From a virus, in IMG/VR virus record IMGVR_UViG_3300042900_000746, positions 1 to 64,000 of that record: a DNA stretch of 64,000 nucleotides, one strand, 5' to 3'. The first letter of the stretch is position 1, and each line of letters begins with the position of its first letter. The notes beneath the pieces are model-generated. The model saw only the letters and a list, made by a program, of their open reading frames with translations. It did not search any database and was not told the DNA's origin. Positions 23,045 to 31,115 of this stretch are shown piece after piece. The translations under genes were made by a program, and so were the position numbers.

Positions 23045-24504
23045 TAGTCAAAACCTTCTCCACTTAATAGTTCTTGAAGATCTGTTGACTCTGAGTATGA
23101 TTGATCACTAATGACTTCATAATCTTCATAGATTTTTTTTGCATCGTTATATCTCACTAAAGGTGGATCATACATAAATGCAGAACCAGTAATTCTGTTC
23201 TTAGGTATTTGAAGCTGCATTATATTTTCATCTTCTGTTTCATCATTTGAAGCCAAACGTTTTTCTGTGATGAAAATTGTAACTGCGCACTTTTGCTGGA
23301 TGGCCAAAGATCCACCTGTATCTGACTGCTGAACAACTTCTCTTTTTTCTTTCATTCTGTTTGAGTTTTCTTGAGCTGTGATGATCATGGCGCAGTTCAT
23401 ATCTCTAGCAAGCTTTTCTAATCTAACCATCATTTCTTCAAACTCGCCCCATCTTGGCTTACCTTTGCCACTGCCACGAGTAAACATAGATTGGATAGTG
23501 TCAATGATAACTACGTCTGGCATGTCTCCAGTATGACCTATCAAATCTCTTAACCAAAATTCAAGATCTTCAAAATATGGAGTTTCAGGATCATGGCGGA
23601 CCATCAATCTATCCCCCCACTCTTCAAGTTTTGATTTAAATTTAGCCAAATAAAACTGTTTCTTTTCTTCGCTCCATTTATGAGCTTCTGAATAAACATT
23701 TTCACCAATGATTTGGGTCATAAGAATTCTCTCCCAGTGACCTAAGGCTTCTTCAAAGTTTACATATAAAACTCTATAGCCAGTATCCAGCCAATTATTA
23801 GCTAGGCACTTAGCAAAGGTACTCTTACCCTTGCCTGAGGGTGCGATAATTGCGTGTACAGCGCCCTTAAAGAATCCACCCTCATCTGTGTACCCCATAG
23901 CCCTATTGAGGGCTTTAAATTGCGTTGGCACAAAATCAGGTATGTCCAGCAAACGATCAGCTCTATTTAGAATGTCATTAGCTGTAGTCAATTTACTAAA
24001 GGGGTCGTACTTAATTTGATTTTCAAGATCCTTAATTAAGGATGTCAAATCATTAATTCGATTAATATCTTCTTGTGATTTCAAACCTTTTTTGTTAATA
24101 AGTATTTGAAGTTCTTGAAGATTAAGAATTTGTTTACGCTTATTTGCTTTATGCTTTATTAATTCAACAACTGATTCTTTTGTAGAAGAATCCAGACTAA
24201 GAATATAATCTATCATTATACCTACGCCAGAAGAACCGCCAAGTGCGTCATAGATATCTGTCTCGCTAGACAGCCATGACTTAAAAGCTATTGGATCAAC
24301 TATGTCTAAATTAGTTGCTCGATAAAAACCAAGGAGCGCACCATAAAATTCATGGATTCCTTTTTCCCCATGAATCATACCAACTATATCTTGTGAAAGA
24401 TTCTCGTCAAAATAGGATATCGCACCTTGCTCTTTCAAGCAGAGTGCGAATGCCTGGTATTCTAGTGGAGTTTCTTGTGATTCTTCTATATCTTCAAGTG
24501 CCAT
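23044..24504 (-). CDS. dnaB: DnaB-like replicative helicase
   Basis: A 486-residue protein. N-terminal helical domain with LEYQAFALCLKE, linker, then a RecA-like ATPase: Walker A APSGKGKST (~225), DVVIIDTIQSM (Walker B, ~333), QENSNRMKEKR and a QQKCAVTIFI block. Length and order match DnaB. The ATG at 24504 overlaps the upstream stop (TGATG); a TTG one codon earlier is not needed. It unwinds DNA for the DnaE polymerase with the nearby primase. Confidence 0.88.
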   Translation of the reverse strand: MALEDIEESQETPLEYQAFALCLKEQGAISYFDENLSQDIVGMIHGEKGIHEFYGALLGFYRATNLDIVDPIAFKSWLSSETDIYDALGGSSGVGIMIDYILSLDSSTKESVVELIKHKANKRKQILNLQELQILINKKGLKSQEDINRINDLTSLIKDLENQIKYDPFSKLTTANDILNRADRLLDIPDFVPTQFKALNRAMGYTDEGGFFKGAVHAIIAPSGKGKSTFAKCLANNWLDTGYRVLYVNFEEALGHWERILMTQIIGENVYSEAHKWSEEKKQFYLAKFKSKLEEWGDRLMVRHDPETPYFEDLEFWLRDLIGHTGDMPDVVIIDTIQSMFTRGSGKGKPRWGEFEEMMVRLEKLARDMNCAMIITAQENSNRMKEKREVVQQSDTGGSLAIQQKCAVTIFITEKRLASNDETEDENIMQLQIPKNRITGSAFMYDPPLVRYNDAKKIYEDYEVISDQSYSESTDLQELLSGEGFD

Positions 24505-25139
24505 CAATTTTTAGAGCCTTTTAGTTTGCGGTAAAGATTCTTTTTATACTCTGAATTTTTCTTTTTCATTTCTTGATAATAATTAGAAGTTGTAATACTT
24601 GCTTTATTATTATCTTTCTTGCTATCTGGACTATTTCTAATAGCTTCCAGCATCCTATTATACACGCTGCTCTCAGTTAAAGAGTCATTATAGCGGAAAA
24701 CAATTAACGCAATTCCATTATCCTTGCACCACTGTGCCTTAATGATATCTCTTCTTTGCGCTTCTTCAAATTCATATTTTGATTCAAAAAATCTAGATGT
24801 ATAAAAGAAGTGTTGACGGCCATGATATTCAGCAGCTATTCCATACGAGGGGCAATAGACATCTAGTCGAAGTTTCTCGCCAATATGAAATTCATTAACT
24901 ACGTCTTCTCCTGGCAAAAGTTTCTTCATTATCATTGTCAGAGCAGTTTGACCACGTGACATTTTCTTTTTAGAATCTTTTAACCAATTTAATCCAAGAT
25001 AATTAATCTTTTTATTTATCTCAGATATTGGAACGTCAAGTTCTTTTGCTATTTGATTTATTGAATAATTAGTATCAAATAAAAGATCTATTAAGAATTC
25101 AATATCATCATCTTGTATTTTTTTATAATTATCTTTCAT
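24504..25139 (-). CDS. DUF559/Vsr-like endonuclease with HTH N-terminus
   Basis: A 211-residue protein. Residues ~10-55 form a helix-turn-helix (SINQIAKELDVPISEINKKI). The catalytic part is LRLDVYCPSYGIAAEYHGRQ, with D and E-x-H-G in the spacing of Vsr/DUF559-type PD-(D/E)XK enzymes, then ALIVFRYND. It ends with a basic helix (KKKNSEYKKNLYRKLKG). It may be a homing or repair endonuclease, or a replication-linked nuclease. Its overlaps with the helicase and the gene upstream indicate co-expression. Confidence 0.72.
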   Translation of the reverse strand: MKDNYKKIQDDDIEFLIDLLFDTNYSINQIAKELDVPISEINKKINYLGLNWLKDSKKKMSRGQTALTMIMKKLLPGEDVVNEFHIGEKLRLDVYCPSYGIAAEYHGRQHFFYTSRFFESKYEFEEAQRRDIIKAQWCKDNGIALIVFRYNDSLTESSVYNRMLEAIRNSPDSKKDNNKASITTSNYYQEMKKKNSEYKKNLYRKLKGSKN

Positions 25140-25776
25140 TAGTACTGTTATGAAATGCAGCCTTGCTCAATGACAAAGTTTTACCAGTATCAATTATGGA
25201 CATGTTTAAATTATCCCACATCTTATTCATCAAAGCTAAACCAAAAACACCACAATCCAAAAGGCAGTAATCTACTTCCTTTTCCATTTCGGCTAATTGA
25301 GCGTAAACGCTATCTAGCTTTTCATGGTAATTATTGTAGGGAATATTTATGATATGAGTATCAAATCCAAAGTGGCGTTGAGCTAGTTTCTTATCATGAA
25401 GTGTAACAATAACTTTTGGAGTATTTCTAATATAGAAATCAATTACTGAATTATACGCATCTTTGTTATTTAGATAAAAGTATTCGAATACGTTTGAGTA
25501 GTAATACTCAAAATTCTTATTCAATCCAATCTTAAAGTGTCTTCCATTTTCAATATCAGAAACTAAAGTATGTGAGATTGCTTTCATGATTTTCTTATCA
25601 TTATTCTTTAATGAAGAAATAATATTTTTAGCAAAATTAGCTGGAAATGGATTCTCGCTATTTTTGCTTAGGGCAACTATAGATGACTTAGGAACATTGA
25701 TATAACTAAATTTTTCTTTTTTACCCATTGCTAGAGTAAGATTTTTTAGTGAATCTGTTGGATTAAGAAATGTCAT
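25129..25776 (-). CDS. Hypothetical protein, possibly GT-D-like
   Basis: A 215-residue protein not firmly recognised. The C-terminal part (VDYCLLDCGVFGLALMNKMW, then SIIDTGKTLSLSKA) resembles the late helix-strand segment of GT-D-fold glycosyltransferases (DUF1792 type), but their usual early D-G-E motif is not visible. No signal peptide or membrane segment. It lies directly downstream of a GT2 gene in transcription order, which is the main contextual support for a sugar-related role. Confidence 0.4.
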   Translation of the reverse strand: MTFLNPTDSLKNLTLAMGKKEKFSYINVPKSSIVALSKNSENPFPANFAKNIISSLKNNDKKIMKAISHTLVSDIENGRHFKIGLNKNFEYYYSNVFEYFYLNNKDAYNSVIDFYIRNTPKVIVTLHDKKLAQRHFGFDTHIINIPYNNYHEKLDSVYAQLAEMEKEVDYCLLDCGVFGLALMNKMWDNLNMSIIDTGKTLSLSKAAFHNSTNER

Positions 25777-25787
25777 TTTATCTCCTA

Positions 25788-26480
25788 TTAAATTCCAAAT
25801 GATCCCCAGTTTATTAGAACTGGTTTTTCATCTATGATTGAATTGATATGGTCTAATTGATGGAAAGCTCCACCGTCTAATTGTGAATATCGCTGATGCT
25901 TAGAGATCTTATCTTCATCTCTAATGTAACCTAAATGTTGCATTATGAGCTTAGAGTCTACCCAATAGTTTTTTCTAGCGATCATGTCTGCTACATATGT
26001 AGGTTCAGATCCGCAGGCTAGTTGCCTATTTTTGAATCCACCATTTTCCACATACCTAAATATTCTAGTACTATTATTTGGTGTCCATAATTTGTCAACT
26101 CTATATTGAGTTTCGTTCCACATATGATAGAAGCGCACATTAACTACATCAAAAGGAGATGTATTCAAAACGTCCCTAATTGACGCGTCATCCGAGTGAT
26201 AAAGTTTTTCATCGCAGTCAATAGCTACGACCCAATCTCCAACACTGGCAAACTTTTCTAAATTGCCCCACGCAAATGCTCTCAATTTTCCTTCATGAAC
26301 ATTAAATAATTGTTCAGGGGTTTGAAAAACTTCAGCGTATTTTGCTGCTATTTCAGCAGTATCATCCGTAGAGCAGTCGTCTGTGAATATTATCTTATCA
26401 ACTTGAGTTGATAATCTTTGTAGTACATCTTCTAAAAATCTAGAAGATTCATTTCTACCAATCATTTGTGCAATGATCAT
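25788..26480 (-). CDS. Glycosyltransferase family 2
   Basis: A 230-residue GT-A enzyme: IIAQMIGRNESSRFLEDVL, FTDDCSTDDTAEIA, and AIDCDEKLY with the D-x-D metal site near residue 87. The pattern is that of GT2 enzymes acting on LPS core or capsule sugars. No membrane segment. Acceptor unknown. It starts after a terminator and so may belong to a separate transcript. Confidence 0.8.
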   Translation of the reverse strand: MIIAQMIGRNESSRFLEDVLQRLSTQVDKIIFTDDCSTDDTAEIAAKYAEVFQTPEQLFNVHEGKLRAFAWGNLEKFASVGDWVVAIDCDEKLYHSDDASIRDVLNTSPFDVVNVRFYHMWNETQYRVDKLWTPNNSTRIFRYVENGGFKNRQLACGSEPTYVADMIARKNYWVDSKLIMQHLGYIRDEDKISKHQRYSQLDGGAFHQLDHINSIIDEKPVLINWGSFGI

Positions 26481-26508
26481 TTTTCTTTCCTTACCTTTAA
26501 ATGAAATC

Positions 26509-26527
26509 GAGGGGGTTTTACCCCCCT
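26509..26527 (-). terminator. GC-rich hairpin terminator
   Basis: GAGGGGG / CCCCCTC, a 7-bp stem of almost pure G-C with a 6-base loop, between the small gene at 26571 and the GT2 gene. The flanking tracts are A/T-rich rather than pure T, so it may be weaker than the one at 15.1 kb. Confidence 0.6.
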
Positions 26528-26570
26528 CAATTTCTGTCCAATAATTACTTAGAGACTTTATTGACGAAGG

Positions 26571-26762
26571 TCAGTCGACCATCTGTTCACGAGCCTCAGC
26601 AGCCGAGATTCGCTCAGTGTCTACTTCTCTGTAGAGCATCTCACCAAGAGTTGAGCGACGATTGCTTGAGCTTGTTGCAATCTTCTCTGCGTCTGCTTTA
26701 TTGTTAGCCTTCACGAGCGAAGTTGTAGTCACTGTGAAATACTTGAACTTGTTATCTGACAT
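26571..26762 (-). CDS. Small conserved phage protein, probably highly expressed
   Basis: A 63-residue protein: FKYFTVTTTSLVKANNKADA, EKIATSSSNRRSTLGEML, REVDTERISAAEAREQM. I recognise the pattern as a recurring small phage protein of unknown function. Codons end in C or G far more often than in the flanking genes, and a GC-rich hairpin follows; the same two features mark the plus-strand gene at 14.94 kb, suggesting high expression. Confidence 0.7.
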   Translation of the reverse strand: MSDNKFKYFTVTTTSLVKANNKADAEKIATSSSNRRSTLGEMLYREVDTERISAAEAREQMVD

Positions 26763-26777
26763 TGGTATTACCTTTCA

Positions 26778-27182
26778 TTAATTTGATGGATAATTGGTTG
26801 CGATATATTCTATCGCATCTTGCATTGTTGATGCAAGTTTTGTTGCCATATACTTTAGGTAGACTCTATTCTTATTAGAGTCACAGCAAAAGACTACTGC
26901 TGGCTGATTATTAAACTTAGCCCAAGCTAACTCAAAATCAGTACCTATATATGCGCGATCTTGTAACATATATTCTACCAGAATAATATCTGCTCTGCGT
27001 TGCATGAACAAATTTTTCTCAACAATTTCTTCTGGCGTTTCATAGCCTTCACCAACAATAGTAGTTGGATCTAACACATCATATCCAGCAAGGTGCAATC
27101 CTTTAGTTGCTGATTTGCGCCAAAAACGACCATAATCTTCAACTCCTTCGATTGCTCCTGAAAGAAATACTTTAAGCGGCAT
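26778..27182 (-). CDS. Nucleoside 2-deoxyribosyltransferase-like protein
   Basis: A 134-residue protein of the N-deoxyribosyltransferase superfamily: KVFLSGAIEG at the start, RRADIILVEYM (strand with the catalytic-region acid), and GTDFELAWA, where E is the expected nucleophile. It may move deoxyribose between bases or hydrolyse nucleotides, supporting precursor supply or salvage. It overlaps the next gene by 11 bases. Confidence 0.68.
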   Translation of the reverse strand: MPLKVFLSGAIEGVEDYGRFWRKSATKGLHLAGYDVLDPTTIVGEGYETPEEIVEKNLFMQRRADIILVEYMLQDRAYIGTDFELAWAKFNNQPAVVFCCDSNKNRVYLKYMATKLASTMQDAIEYIATNYPSN

Positions 27183-27591
27183 ATGATACTCCTGGCCAAT
27201 AATATTCTAAATCATTTGGTTCGTCAAAATATTGTGAATAATATCCAAAATCTTTACGAAGAAGATTTGATCTATGTGATCTATGGAATTCATCAATGCC
27301 AAACCATGCTGGCATGACTACTGAGTTTGGTTCTATTTCCTCAAAGGACATATTATTCTTATATCCTCTGCGGGACCATTCGCGGATAGTCATATTCTGA
27401 TACAACTTTAAAGCGGATTCATAACCAGTCCACATCAGTGTTACTGGATGATTTCTCCAGCCTTTTGTTGGTGTTCTTTCTAAGAGTATATTGAGAACTT
27501 GAAATGTCTCAACGCGCTGTTTTCCAAGACGACGATAATCTAATACTTCTACAGATTTTTGAAAGTCTGCATATGGTAGAAATGTCTGCAC
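27172..27591 (-). CDS. MSMEG_6728-family protein (DNA glycosylase-like)
   Basis: A 139-residue protein with all blocks of a family best known from actinobacteria: MQTFLPYADFQKSVEVLDYR, RLGKQRVETFQVL, WRNHPVTLMWTGYE, SHRSNLLRKD, EYYWPG. The family is related to pyrimidine-dimer DNA glycosylases. The start is GTG with AAAGGA just upstream. It may repair UV damage in phage DNA; it is also a pointer to an actinobacterial host. Confidence 0.78.
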   Translation of the reverse strand: MQTFLPYADFQKSVEVLDYRRLGKQRVETFQVLNILLERTPTKGWRNHPVTLMWTGYESALKLYQNMTIREWSRRGYKNNMSFEEIEPNSVVMPAWFGIDEFHRSHRSNLLRKDFGYYSQYFDEPNDLEYYWPGVSYAA

Positions 27592-27592
27592 T

Positions 27593-27991
27593 TTAATCCT
27601 TTTTAAATTCGGTGAATGTTTTGTCGCCTACGCCAAAGTATTCTCTAGCAAGACCAGATGCTATTATAGCATCATTTAGGCACTCTCCGGCTTGATTCCA
27701 TACTCTTGCTAGCACTCTTCCATACTTTTCATTCTTGTCAATAATAGTTTCTATCTTAACCTTATGGCTAGCGGCTGTTAACCATTGATCAGTAAATTCT
27801 TTTGCTGCTAAGCCCATTTTCTTTTCTTCGAGATTCGTAGTGCGACTCTCGGGAGTATTTACTCCATAAAGACGAACTCTACCCTTTTTCAGGGTGTCAA
27901 ATCCTAAGTCAATAACAATATCAAATGTATCGCCATCAACAACTTTTTTTACTTCTGCGTTATATATCCATGGATTTAATTTATCTGACAT
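27593..27991 (-). CDS. Thermonuclease (SNase) family protein
   Basis: A 132-residue staphylococcal-nuclease OB-fold protein: VVDGDTF (residues 17-23, metal ligands D19/D21), VRLYGVNTPE (39-48, with catalytic R40 and E48), YGRVLARV (second arginine). All active-site residues are present. No signal peptide, so it would act inside the cell, perhaps degrading host DNA or RNA. It is a free-standing relative of the SNase-like domain inside the hub protein near 60 kb. Confidence 0.86.
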   Translation of the reverse strand: MSDKLNPWIYNAEVKKVVDGDTFDIVIDLGFDTLKKGRVRLYGVNTPESRTTNLEEKKMGLAAKEFTDQWLTAASHKVKIETIIDKNEKYGRVLARVWNQAGECLNDAIIASGLAREYFGVGDKTFTEFKKD

Positions 27992-27992
27992 T

Positions 27993-28784
27993 TTAATCTC
28001 TTTCTATTCCAATGTAGTCGCATGCTTTGCGAAATATTGCTTGACTTTCTTTGAATTTAGAATCCGCTTCTCCACCAACCGGTGAAGATTTGTGCCAGCT
28101 ATGGCCAATGGAAACAGTTCCATCATACACCACATTATAGCCTAGATGTCTTGCAAAATATGAACACCACGTCTCTTCGTAATAGTGGGGAGTGGGGAGG
28201 AATGCGCCTGTTGCTCCAGGATACATCTCTTGATACTTAGGATGATTTGTTAATGTGTCCCAAACTTCTCTGCGGATAAAGTAGGCTGAGCCTGAGACCG
28301 TAACACATGGAACTCTATCTTTATAGAGCTGGTCGTCAAAATCACTTTGTCTCCAACCACGATGAGCTGGAGCTGTATTGGTGCCAACAATTCCCGCATG
28401 CGTTATTAATCCATTTTCATCTCTTTGCTTAGGACCAAGAATATGAATATCTGGATTCTCATCAAAAATTTGTTGAGCTCTTACCATCGACGCACTAGTC
28501 ATCCATACGTCTGCATTTAACAGTGCGATTATATCGGATGATCCTTCTCCAGCTAATTGATTGCAGGCTCCAGAGTATCCTATATTGTCATTATCATAGA
28601 ATTTATTAATTCTATATCTTTGATAATTATATTTCAACCAATCAACACTATCATCTTGTGAGCCGTTATCTGCTATGTATAGATTCCAGACCTTAGCAGT
28701 CTCATGCAAATCGCTATGAAGGCAATCTAAAAATCTATTCAGTAATGATCTTGTATTGTAGTTAATTACGCAGAGGTCTATCAA
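27993..28784 (-). CDS. Glycosyltransferase family 2 (rhamnosyltransferase-like)
   Basis: A 263-residue GT2: VINYNTRSLLNRFLDCL, IADNGSQDDSVDWL, ALLNADVWM (metal-site region near 88), and late acidic block HYYEETWCSYFARHLGY (E-T/D pair of the ED-type motif). It resembles rhamnosyl- or galactofuranosyl-type enzymes. The start is TTG overlapping the upstream stop (TTGA) with GGAG ahead. Third clear GT2 of the window. Confidence 0.8.
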   Translation of the reverse strand: MIDLCVINYNTRSLLNRFLDCLHSDLHETAKVWNLYIADNGSQDDSVDWLKYNYQRYRINKFYDNDNIGYSGACNQLAGEGSSDIIALLNADVWMTSASMVRAQQIFDENPDIHILGPKQRDENGLITHAGIVGTNTAPAHRGWRQSDFDDQLYKDRVPCVTVSGSAYFIRREVWDTLTNHPKYQEMYPGATGAFLPTPHYYEETWCSYFARHLGYNVVYDGTVSIGHSWHKSSPVGGEADSKFKESQAIFRKACDYIGIERD

Positions 28785-29035
28785 TTTATTTCTCCAAATT
28801 CAATTACCGCATCAAAAGCGGATGTAGGACTTAATCCGAATTCTACTAAGGATAGGAATTCTTGTTCTATATCAAACAATATATCAGAGTCATAAAACTC
28901 TTTTAATCTATTTTTATATTGATATACAGTTGGATCTTTTTTCTTGGGTTTTAAAGAATTCATAGATTTATTTCTAGCAATTGAAACACCCAAAATAAAA
29001 GAGCTAATCAAGAAAGTAATTTTACCATTCTTCAT
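28781..29035 (-). CDS. Hypothetical small protein with N-terminal hydrophobic segment
   Basis: An 84-residue protein: ITFLISSFILGVSIARNKS is a likely membrane anchor or signal-like segment, followed by a basic linker (LKPKKKDPTVYQYK) and an acidic helical C-terminus. The start at 29035 is a choice among several nearby ATGs; the frame extends to 29068. Not recognised. Cytoplasmic domain facing in is expected from the charge pattern. Confidence 0.5.
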   Translation of the reverse strand: MKNGKITFLISSFILGVSIARNKSMNSLKPKKKDPTVYQYKNRLKEFYDSDILFDIEQEFLSLVEFGLSPTSAFDAVIEFGEIN

Positions 29036-29240
29036 ATTCATCATCTGATTCATCATAGTGATTTTCATTAGCTTGAAATCTTATGTGATCTGCTATTTCC
29101 CTAAATGAATCTGAATGTTCATCTTGATGTTCAGTTGCTAAATAATCATATGTTTCGGCTATGTGCATAGCTAATTCATGATTGATGACGATTGCAGTTT
29201 CGCCTACATTTAGTTTAACTGAGATTTTCTTCTTACTCAT
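29022..29240 (-). CDS. Small acidic-tailed hypothetical protein
   Basis: A 72-residue protein: basic N-terminus (MSKKKISVKLNVGETAIVI), a His/Glu-rich helix (HIAETYDYLATEHQDEHS) and an acidic end (ESDDEYEEW). The start at 29240 follows GGAAG; the frame runs to 29270. It overlaps both neighbours by 8-14 bases. Not recognised. Confidence 0.55.
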   Translation of the reverse strand: MSKKKISVKLNVGETAIVINHELAMHIAETYDYLATEHQDEHSDSFREIADHIRFQANENHYDESDDEYEEW

Positions 29241-29454
29241 TTTCTTCCTTGTCATTACTTTCTTGCTCATTACTTACTTTGTATAAACACATATTATCAG
29301 TGTCTGGTTCAAATGTTACGAAAAATATGTTCTTATCTTCTAATGACATCCCTTCGGGGGGAGGGCTATCAAGTGCTATTTTCTTAGATGAACATCCGTA
29401 AACTTGACTATGATTTTTATATACTACCATATAATTTAGTTTAGCCGCTGGCAT
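29233..29454 (-). CDS. Hypothetical small protein
   Basis: A 73-residue protein, not recognised: MPAAKLNYMVVYKNHSQVYG, LEDKNIFFVTFEPDTDNM and an acidic tail. The start at 29454 follows GAGG eight bases upstream and lies inside the end of the deaminase gene. Probably a small alpha/beta fold. Confidence 0.55.
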   Translation of the reverse strand: MPAAKLNYMVVYKNHSQVYGCSSKKIALDSPPPEGMSLEDKNIFFVTFEPDTDNMCLYKVSNEQESNDKEENE

Positions 29455-29902
29455 TATTAACCTCGAATACATTGATTGAACATTCTGATAAAAATTTCTT
29501 TACATTATCCCAATCCTTATAGGATTCATCATATATGTAATAGACATTTTTTATTGTTGAATTAGCTATTAGCTTAGCGCAAGAAAAACATGGAGGACCA
29601 TTTATATATATGTTTTCTGGTCTACTAGAATAATCCGAATGGAGAAGAGCATTAGCTTCAGCGTGAACTGCTATGCAGTTATCATAATTTGATCCACTAG
29701 GTGACTTCTCAGCTAATCTAGGGCATCCACCGTCTTCACAGTGCTGCTTTCCCTTAGGTCCACCGTTATATCCGACTCCGACTATGTGCCCCTGTGTATC
29801 TACTAGGACAGCTGAATATTTTCTTTTTCCACAAGTAGAAAAAATATTAGCCACGGAAATACACATCTGCATGTATTGGGTATCTTTTCTTGTAACTGTC
29901 AT
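29441..29902 (-). CDS. dCMP deaminase
   Basis: A 153-residue zinc deaminase: H80-A-E82 (CIAVHAEANALL) and C105-F-S-C108 (GPPCFSCAK), the complete zinc and catalytic set. The N-terminal GYNGGPKGKQHCEDGGC is typical of dCMP deaminases and adds zinc- or regulator-binding cysteines. It makes dUMP, the substrate of the ThyX protein encoded just upstream. It overlaps the small membrane-protein gene by ATGA. Confidence 0.88.
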   Translation of the reverse strand: MTVTRKDTQYMQMCISVANIFSTCGKRKYSAVLVDTQGHIVGVGYNGGPKGKQHCEDGGCPRLAEKSPSGSNYDNCIAVHAEANALLHSDYSSRPENIYINGPPCFSCAKLIANSTIKNVYYIYDESYKDWDNVKKFLSECSINVFEVNNASG

Positions 29903-30060
29903 AGAACTAATATAGCTGCTATCGCTGAAGCTAGTATGGATATGGCAATTATTATTTTTCTATTCTTTGTATTAGTTGCAGATTGAGACATAGAATGCAT
30001 CGTAAATGCCCAATTAATAAATACTACAAATAGAATTACTCTAATTGCATCTACTATCAT
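29899..30060 (-). CDS. Two-TM small membrane protein (53 aa)
   Basis: A 53-residue reading frame with two hydrophobic helices (IRVILFVVFINWAF and IIIAISILASAIAAILVL) joined by a polar loop with NTKNRK. ATGA overlaps join it to both the ThyX and deaminase genes, so translation is very likely. Why a membrane peptide sits between two soluble dTMP-pathway enzymes is unclear; it may be an antiholin, a host-defence suppressor or a membrane tether. Confidence 0.6.
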   Translation of the reverse strand: MIVDAIRVILFVVFINWAFTMHSMSQSATNTKNRKIIIAISILASAIAAILVL

Positions 30061-30770
30061 GATACACCAGTCAACAAAGGTATCGATACAGGAAATTTAT
30101 CAATAATTAAATCTTTGACAGCGCGGGCGTAGTCTTGGATCTCTTTCTGAGAGTCTTCTTCAAGGCGTTGGTTAAGGAATAGGGCTACTGATTGTAGGCT
30201 GCATGACCATCTGTATATGACATACATGCCGTATGCCGGGAGAAACAATCTTGCCTGTTCAGCTGCCACACCATTTTGCATAGCCATGTTGTAAAGAGCT
30301 TCACCCTGCTGGATGTAATCTTCCAATTGCTGAGACAGCAATGTTCCAGTCCAGGGATCAAGAGGTCCTCCAGACCCCTGCTTCTTATTGTCTGGTGCCA
30401 GTCTCCACTCTTCTTTTAAGGGAATATAAAATTCAGGCTCAGAAGTTACATATCTTCTACTAGATTCATTCCAAGAATCCATAGTATGATCTGAACCAAT
30501 TACATACTTCCAATGTTGGCGAGCAACCATCAATGGTGCCTTAAATTCAAATGTCATAAACGCATGTCTGAAAGGCGACATATGATTTTCTCTCGCTAAA
30601 TAATCAATCAATCTTGCATCGGCCGCTGATAGTTCAATTGATTCTTTTGCAAAAGATGCTCGTGCGGCGTTTGCCACACTAAGATCCGAACCCATTATAT
30701 CAACTAATCTTACATAACCTTTGTCTAAAACTTTTTTAATGGAGGGTTCATTAACTGAATCATATTCCAT
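30057..30770 (-). CDS. thyX: Flavin-dependent thymidylate synthase
   Basis: A 237-residue ThyX. The signature is split by a short insert: R84-Q85-H86 and, from 101, NESSRRY. Other blocks are MSPFRHAFMTFEFKAPL and QARLFLPAYGMY. It converts dUMP to dTMP with FAD and methylene-tetrahydrofolate. The start at 30770 is chosen for AAGGAG six bases ahead; two earlier ATGs lie on or before the ribosome-binding site. It partners the dCMP deaminase and ribonucleotide reductase. Confidence 0.92.
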   Translation of the reverse strand: MEYDSVNEPSIKKVLDKGYVRLVDIMGSDLSVANAARASFAKESIELSAADARLIDYLARENHMSPFRHAFMTFEFKAPLMVARQHWKYVIGSDHTMDSWNESSRRYVTSEPEFYIPLKEEWRLAPDNKKQGSGGPLDPWTGTLLSQQLEDYIQQGEALYNMAMQNGVAAEQARLFLPAYGMYVIYRWSCSLQSVALFLNQRLEEDSQKEIQDYARAVKDLIIDKFPVSIPLLTGVS

Positions 30771-31107
30771 TTTCATCTCCTTCATCGTCTATGTCTAAAT
30801 CAGAGTAATATTCTATCATACATTCGTTAAAGTCTTCAGATATTTTATAGAGTGAAGACAATAAACTACTGTAAATGTTATCTCCATTAGTTATTAATTG
30901 TTCTTCTCCATCAACTGAATTTATTAAAACTTCAGATATATGACTCATAGCATCTGATAGCGATTGCTGGATTAAAAGGAGTTCTTTTAATCCAAGCTTT
31001 ACATCTTTTTCAAAATGATCTGACATATCTTTTAATTCATCTGAACTAACAATTTCAGTAAATATCTTTTCAAAATCTTCATTGTCAAAGTCTTCTTTTT
31101 CAGGCAT
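30760..31107 (-). CDS. Acidic hypothetical protein
   Basis: A 115-residue, very acidic, helical protein (EDFDNEDFEKIFTEIV, GLKELLLIQQSLSDAM, YYSDLDIDDEGDEN). It sits between the reductase and ThyX genes and overlaps ThyX by 11 bases. There are no cysteines or catalytic motifs. It may be a small regulator of the reductase; that is only inferred from position. Confidence 0.55.
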   Translation of the reverse strand: MPEKEDFDNEDFEKIFTEIVSSDELKDMSDHFEKDVKLGLKELLLIQQSLSDAMSHISEVLINSVDGEEQLITNGDNIYSSLLSSLYKISEDFNECMIEYYSDLDIDDEGDENGI

Positions 31108-31115
31108 GATATTTG

